DNA of 10,129 nt, from positions 1-10,129 of the forward strand of contig PWNY01000239.1 of the NCBI GenBank assembly GCA_003557805.1, read 5' to 3'. Source of the DNA: Bacteroidales bacterium (GTDB lineage: Bacteria; Bacteroidota; Bacteroidia; Bacteroidales; UBA7960). The position numbers and the translations under genes were made by a program. The notes under the pieces are model-generated. The model was not told the origin of the DNA. It ran no database searches and saw nothing but the letters and a program-made list of their open reading frames with translations. Shown here one piece after another: positions 7,419 through 10,129 of this stretch (positions within the stretch are counted from its first letter, which is position 1; each line of letters begins with the position of its first letter).

Positions 7419-7464
7419 ACCCGGATCTTATATTAATTAACACCCGGATCTTATATTAATTAAC
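7419..7464. repeat. Perfect 23-bp tandem duplication
   Basis: Two identical 23-bp units, 7419-7441 and 7442-7464, lie head to tail between the broken membrane-protein gene and the lipoprotein promoter. Each unit begins ACCCGGATC and ends with the palindrome TTAATTAA plus C. The lack of any difference between the copies suggests a recent slippage duplication or selection for two sites. Confidence 0.9.
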
Positions 7465-7501
7465 ATTGTCTTTCTATTTATATGACTATTTTCAGGCTTG
7501 G

Positions 7502-7532
7502 TTTGCTTTTTTTATAACATTTAATAACTTTG
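7502..7532 (+). promoter_or_regulatory. Bacteroidota-type promoter for the lipoprotein gene
   Basis: TTTG (7502-7505), a 19-bp spacer and TAACTTTG (7525-7532) match the -33/-7 consensus exactly. The start codon at 7621 lies 88 bp further on, so the mRNA should have an untranslated leader of about 80 nt. The 23-bp tandem repeat sits about 40 bp upstream. Confidence 0.7.
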
Positions 7533-7620
7533 GTGTTTGCATAAATGCATTTTTCTGCTTCAGTTTGGTTGTACTTCCTGCTGTCGCCTGTCCTTATTTT
7601 ATTAATTAAATTTATTGAAA

Positions 7621-8826
7621 ATGGAACGGATTATAACAGGAGTATTTGGCTTTGCCCTGCTCGGACTGGTTTTACTCTCTTTTTATGCCTGCGAGGATGA
7701 TAACCCCAGTCCCTTTGGCGATGAAAACGTTTTCCTTGCCTTGCACCTCGATGGATCAAACATTGGTCCAGATTCTTACTTTTCATTGATGACAATAAAT
7801 AATGGTACCGCTGAGTTTGAAAGGCTGCAGGATGTTTTTCCGAGCGGTACAAGGCACAACTGGTTGAATCGGGTAGATGCGGCAAATGGCGTTGTAGGAA
7901 TATCCCTGCATGATGACCTTTGTCCTGCTACTCTTTCAGGGATGCTGACCCCACGGCGGGGGTTTTGGTTTGATATTTCCTCTGCCGAGGGTGATACCTT
8001 GCCGGTACTGCCGCCAAATTCACCCTGGGGAATTAGCAACACTGCCAACAGGTACAGCCTGATGGATGAAACCTCCATACAGGTCAGTGAAAGCGGTCAT
8101 GTGTTTTATCTTTCCGGCTCTCATGAATATCACTGGGTAGACAGTTACAGGGAGGCAATGGTCAGGTACGATATAAATAATGGTGAACTGAAAAAGGCAG
8201 AATCTCCCAAGAGCTTTGTGCTTGGCCAGGAAGATGTCGGATCTCAGTATGACTTCTATAAATTTCAAAAACCTATATATCCATCTAAAGACGGAAGGTA
8301 TGTCTATGGAGCCGTTCAGGCTTATGGAACATCAGGAGGCCAACTAATCTGGGGCCCCAAAATACTTTTTGAGTATGACTACAACGCTTCTTCATACAGA
8401 AGACTTGGAGATACCGGTGAAACGGGCGTTACTGTTTACGGCATTACAGCCGACAGATCTCAACTTTTATATTTCGGATCCGGTGAGAGGAAAAGGATAA
8501 ACCTGGGAACCGGGCAAACTACAGTACTTAACAATATATCAGGTTCATATCTTAACAGGGCATGCTGGAACAATAGTGGGTTTGTCCGTGGGTCTAATTC
8601 AAAGGCAATTAGGTATGACAATATTATGGAGGACGTTCAGTTAGAGATACCGGCACCTGCAAACACATCTGCCCCCCAGTTTTCAGCTGACGGCAGTCGT
8701 GTATATTACCATTTCAGTTCGAGCAGCAAAAACTATCTGCTGGTCACCAGTGACCTCAGTACAGATGCAGTCACCGACACAGTAGCTGTATTACCGGATA
8801 ATGTGCGTATTATGGTTTTACGGTAA
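7621..8826 (+). CDS. Surface-type lipoprotein with beta-propeller-like repeats, function unknown
   Basis: A 401-residue protein from the ATG at 7621; a TTG two codons earlier is in frame but a less likely start. Residues 4-23 are a hydrophobic signal ending in SFYAC, with Cys24 as the likely lipidated residue. The residue at -3 is Phe, which is unusual for a lipobox. Acidic EDD follows the Cys directly, resembling the Bacteroidota lipoprotein export signal, so exposure on the cell surface is plausible. The rest is rich in short beta-strand patterns typical of WD40/PD40-like propellers, for example YPSKDGRYVYGAV, ITADRSQLLYFGSG and FSADGSRVYYHF, at roughly regular spacing. No catalytic motif is visible; such propellers usually bind ligands or partners. 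It appears monocistronic, with its own consensus promoter. No SusC/SusD partner is next to it. I do not recognise a named family. Confidence 0.8.
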   Translation: MERIITGVFGFALLGLVLLSFYACEDDNPSPFGDENVFLALHLDGSNIGPDSYFSLMTINNGTAEFERLQDVFPSGTRHNWLNRVDAANGVVGISLHDDLCPATLSGMLTPRRGFWFDISSAEGDTLPVLPPNSPWGISNTANRYSLMDETSIQVSESGHVFYLSGSHEYHWVDSYREAMVRYDINNGELKKAESPKSFVLGQEDVGSQYDFYKFQKPIYPSKDGRYVYGAVQAYGTSGGQLIWGPKILFEYDYNASSYRRLGDTGETGVTVYGITADRSQLLYFGSGERKRINLGTGQTTVLNNISGSYLNRACWNNSGFVRGSNSKAIRYDNIMEDVQLEIPAPANTSAPQFSADGSRVYYHFSSSSKNYLLVTSDLSTDAVTDTVAVLPDNVRIMVLR

Positions 8827-8832
8827 ACCATA
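8811..8832. repeat. 8-bp inverted repeat across the lipoprotein stop codon
   Basis: TATGGTTT (8811-8818) and AAACCATA (8825-8832) are perfectly complementary around a 6-nt loop, and the TAA stop (8824-8826) lies inside. It could fold at the 3' end of the mRNA. There is no T-run after it, so it is not a standard intrinsic terminator. Confidence 0.45.
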
Positions 8833-8933
8833 CCGAGCAAAGGTGGTTCACAGTACAAGTTTTGTTGTAATAGCTGGGCCAGTATTGTCCATATATTGCA
8901 TTTACTGATAACGTTCATTATTGGGAGCTTTAA

Positions 8934-9412
8934 CCATCAGGTTGGCAGAGTATATTCGATTTGTTTTTCTACCAGCTGGTTATGGTTGCTGGTATAATAT
9001 TTAATTCCCTGATCAGGTTTGAATATTGCGAAGGCTGGGTGGATTCCGTTTCGGAAATATTCTCAGTACAGTATATTTTTCTCAAAGATTCCATGTACTT
9101 TTTAATAAAGTGTTAAAGCATAAGCTTTTATGCCCTGGTCATAAAACTATACGAAAAAAAAGTTACGTGGCGTACCAGGGGATCCAGATTTTTTCTTGGC
9201 ATATTTTACGGAGTGGGGTTTTGCCCGTTTACCGAATGGCACCGGGATGTGCAGTATATTTAAGATCACCTGCCTGGGAAAATATACCGGCCGGCACTGC
9301 AGATTCAATTAACCTTTCTGGATGGCTAACCGCTCTGGTGATATCATTGTACCATAACATCAGCAGAAAAATGTTCCTTTCAGTTCGGGGCAAAGGCGGG
9401 CAAAATAATTAA
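8934..9412 (+). pseudogene. Decayed DUF2784-like membrane protein gene
   Basis: Pieces of one protein family appear in order but in different plus-strand frames. Segment 9140-9199 reads HKTIRKK...IFSW. Segment 9189-9260 reads FFLGIFYGVGFCPFTEWHRD, then hits TAA at 9261. Segment 9299-9370 reads ADSIN-LSGWLTALVISLYHN. The block SWF-x-LG-x2-YG-x-GYCP-x-T-x-W is the signature I recall for Bacteroidota DUF2784 proteins, followed in the family by a short loop and a last membrane helix, as here. A hydrophobic stretch at 8949-9011 (SIFDLFFYQLVMVAG) may be its first helix, but about 115 bp more than expected lie between it and the next piece. A 128-codon TTG-started frame at 9026-9412 crosses this region but matches the family only in parts, so I do not call it an intact gene. 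The function of DUF2784 is unknown. Confidence 0.5.
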
Positions 9413-9494
9413 ACGGAAAGATGAAGTCTTTTTAATAACTGATGTTTCGCACTTGATTAAAACGTTGAAAATGAGGAAAGAATAATTAAAAAAA

Positions 9495-9569
9495 GCAGCA
9501 TGATAACTTGGCTAATACGCTATTATATAGTATATTAGCTATGTCTACCAAAACATATTATCAAGCTGC
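9495..9569. repeat. 75-bp nested inverted-repeat element
   Basis: The outer arms GCAGCATGATAA (9495-9506) and TTATCAAGCTGC (9558-9569) pair at 11 of 12 positions. Inside, GCTAATA (9511-9517) pairs with TATTAGC (9533-9539), and CTAT (9520-9523) with ATAG (9527-9530), leaving a 3-nt loop and a 2x2 internal loop. The result is a hairpin inside a second stem. Such layouts occur in MITE-like elements, recombination sites and structured RNAs; which applies here is unknown. No clear target-site duplication flanks it. Confidence 0.65.
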
Positions 9570-9708
9570 ACGGTAAAAATATCAAGTAGATTCCGGAATT
9601 AAAAACCGGTTTTGCCCCCGTGGTTTTCGTTTTGGTCTCCCTGCAATAGCCTTAACCAGTCAAAGCTAGAGTTACGGTTTTGGATGTATTCTTCCCATAC
9701 TGATTAGT

Positions 9709-9780
9709 TTGCCTTTTGCGGGAGAAGGCAACATTCACCTTCAAACTGCAAGTGCCTTGTAAAGGCACACGCAGGCTGAA
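9709..9780. repeat. Two tandem hairpins sharing a GCCTT/AAGGC stem core
   Basis: Hairpin 1 pairs TTGCCTT (9709-9715) with AAGGCAA (9725-9731) across a 9-nt loop. Hairpin 2 pairs GTGCCTT (9752-9758) with AAGGCAC (9762-9768) across GTA. It then continues outward through 2x2 internal loops: CTGC/GCAG (9746-9749, 9771-9774) and TTCA/TGAA (9740-9743, 9777-9780). That makes 15 pairs over 41 nt. A TTTTTT run follows 8 nt later (9788-9793), so a terminator-like role is possible but not canonical. Confidence 0.6.
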
Positions 9781-9823
9781 AATAATGTTTTTTACCGTTT
9801 AAACAGGCATCTCTTTTTTGAAA

Positions 9824-9854
9824 TTGGATTGCTCAAAATACCTTTTTATCTTTG
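9824..9854 (+). promoter_or_regulatory. Bacteroidota-type promoter for the radical SAM gene
   Basis: TTG (9824-9826), a 20-bp spacer and TATCTTTG (9847-9854) fit the -33/-7 consensus. The start codon at 9882 is 27 bp further on, giving a short leader of about 20 nt. Confidence 0.65.
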
Positions 9855-9881
9855 AATGTAGTATCAACAAATTTATACAAG

Positions 9882-10129
9882 ATGAAGATACTTCTGATCT
9901 CACCCGCGGTTGATGCCGAAAAACGCACAAATAAATGGCTCATGATGCCACAACTTGCCTTGTACATTCTTGAAGGCTTAACTCCCCGCGGCCATGATGT
10001 TAAAGTTATTGAAGAAGAGTCAGGTTATGTTGACCCTGACCAGGAGTGCGATTTGGTCGGCATTAGCTGTATGACCGCCAATGCACCACGAGCTTATGAG
10101 CTTTGTGCAGCATTTAAAAAAAAAGGCAG
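9882..10129 (+). CDS. Cobalamin-binding-domain radical SAM protein, N-terminal fragment
   Basis: The frame opens at ATG 9882 and is still open at the window edge, giving 82 residues. It begins MKILLISPAV and continues with MMPQLALYILEGLTPRGHDVKVIEE and then DLVGISCMTANAPRAYELC. This is the pattern of the Rossmann-like B12-binding domain that precedes the radical SAM core in BchE/HpnJ-type and related enzymes. The DxHxxG cobalamin-ligand motif is not visible, as in many members of this group. The CxxxCxxC iron-sulfur motif would lie beyond the window, so the radical SAM part is inferred from the domain type. The reaction cannot be predicted from this piece. It has its own promoter and is probably the first gene of a new transcription unit. 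A run of nine A bases (10116-10124, coding Lys-Lys-Lys) close to the edge is a spot prone to slippage or sequencing error. Confidence 0.8.
   Translation, partial: MKILLISPAVDAEKRTNKWLMMPQLALYILEGLTPRGHDVKVIEEESGYVDPDQECDLVGISCMTANAPRAYELCAAFKKKG

Larger units (their letters stand above)
9413..9823. other. Non-coding, structure-rich spacer
   Basis: I see no coding sequence in either strand. The stretch holds the 75-bp nested inverted repeat (9495-9569), a 12-bp palindrome AAAACCGGTTTT (9602-9613) and two tandem hairpins (9709-9731 and 9740-9780), listed separately where strong. It ends just before the promoter of the radical SAM gene. A structured RNA or the remains of a small mobile element are possible; nothing matches tmRNA, RNase P or a riboswitch that I know. 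Confidence 0.5.

Noticed and set aside
7615..7620. TTG as the start of the lipoprotein gene
   Set aside because: The ATG at 7621 gives a normal signal peptide with Cys24; the TTG adds only two residues and no better ribosome-binding site.
8970..8994. Inverted repeat TACCAGC/GCTGGTA with 11-nt loop
   Set aside because: There is no T-run, and it lies within what may be coding debris of the decayed gene, so I could not separate it from chance.
9026..9412. 128-codon plus-strand open frame starting with TTG
   Set aside because: It has no ATG start, no promoter match and no coherent family match over its length. Parts of it belong to a decayed DUF2784-like gene that changes frame here.

Overview
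The window looks like a chromosomal fragment of a Bacteroidota bacterium, probably of the Bacteroidales/Marinilabiliales type. Three things point there. Several genes have the characteristic promoter (TTTG or TTG, 19-20 bp, then TAnnTTTG), found ahead of a small zinc-ribbon gene, a lipoprotein gene and the last gene of the window. Shine-Dalgarno sequences are mostly absent. The lipoprotein carries an acidic stretch right after its lipid-anchored cysteine. I cannot name a genus from sequence alone.

Region 1 (1-2966) is the downstream part of a tightly packed trans-4-hydroxy-L-proline catabolic operon. It holds the C-terminal half of an alpha-ketoglutarate semialdehyde dehydrogenase, a complete 4-hydroxyproline 2-epimerase with both catalytic cysteines, and a complete single-subunit FAD-dependent D-amino-acid (cis-4-hydroxy-D-proline) oxidase/dehydrogenase. 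Gaps between the genes are 9 and 1 nt. Together they cover three of the four steps from hydroxyproline to 2-oxoglutarate. The missing deaminase (dihydrodipicolinate-synthase family) is expected upstream, outside the window.

Region 2 (2967-5966) has a secreted serine hydrolase of the class C beta-lactamase/penicillin-binding fold with a duplicated C-terminal beta-rich domain. A 478-bp spacer follows, then a GNAT acetyltransferase.

Region 3 (5967-9846) is AT-richer and gene-poor by eye. Its intact genes are a small minus-strand cysteine-rich zinc-ribbon protein and a surface-type lipoprotein with beta-propeller-like repeats. Between and after them lie what read as broken genes. One is a membrane protein resembling DUF3667, with two compensating frameshifts at T-runs. 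The other is a heavily decayed relative of DUF2784. The region also contains a perfect 23-bp tandem duplication, a 75-bp nested inverted-repeat element and a pair of tandem hairpins sharing a stem core.

Region 4 (9847-10129) begins a new gene with its own promoter: the N-terminus of a cobalamin-binding-domain radical SAM protein, cut by the window edge.

No tRNA, rRNA, CRISPR array or intact insertion sequence was recognised. Nothing here is a clear new multi-gene system. The most unexplained material is the structured non-coding DNA at 9495-9780 and the cluster of gene remnants.
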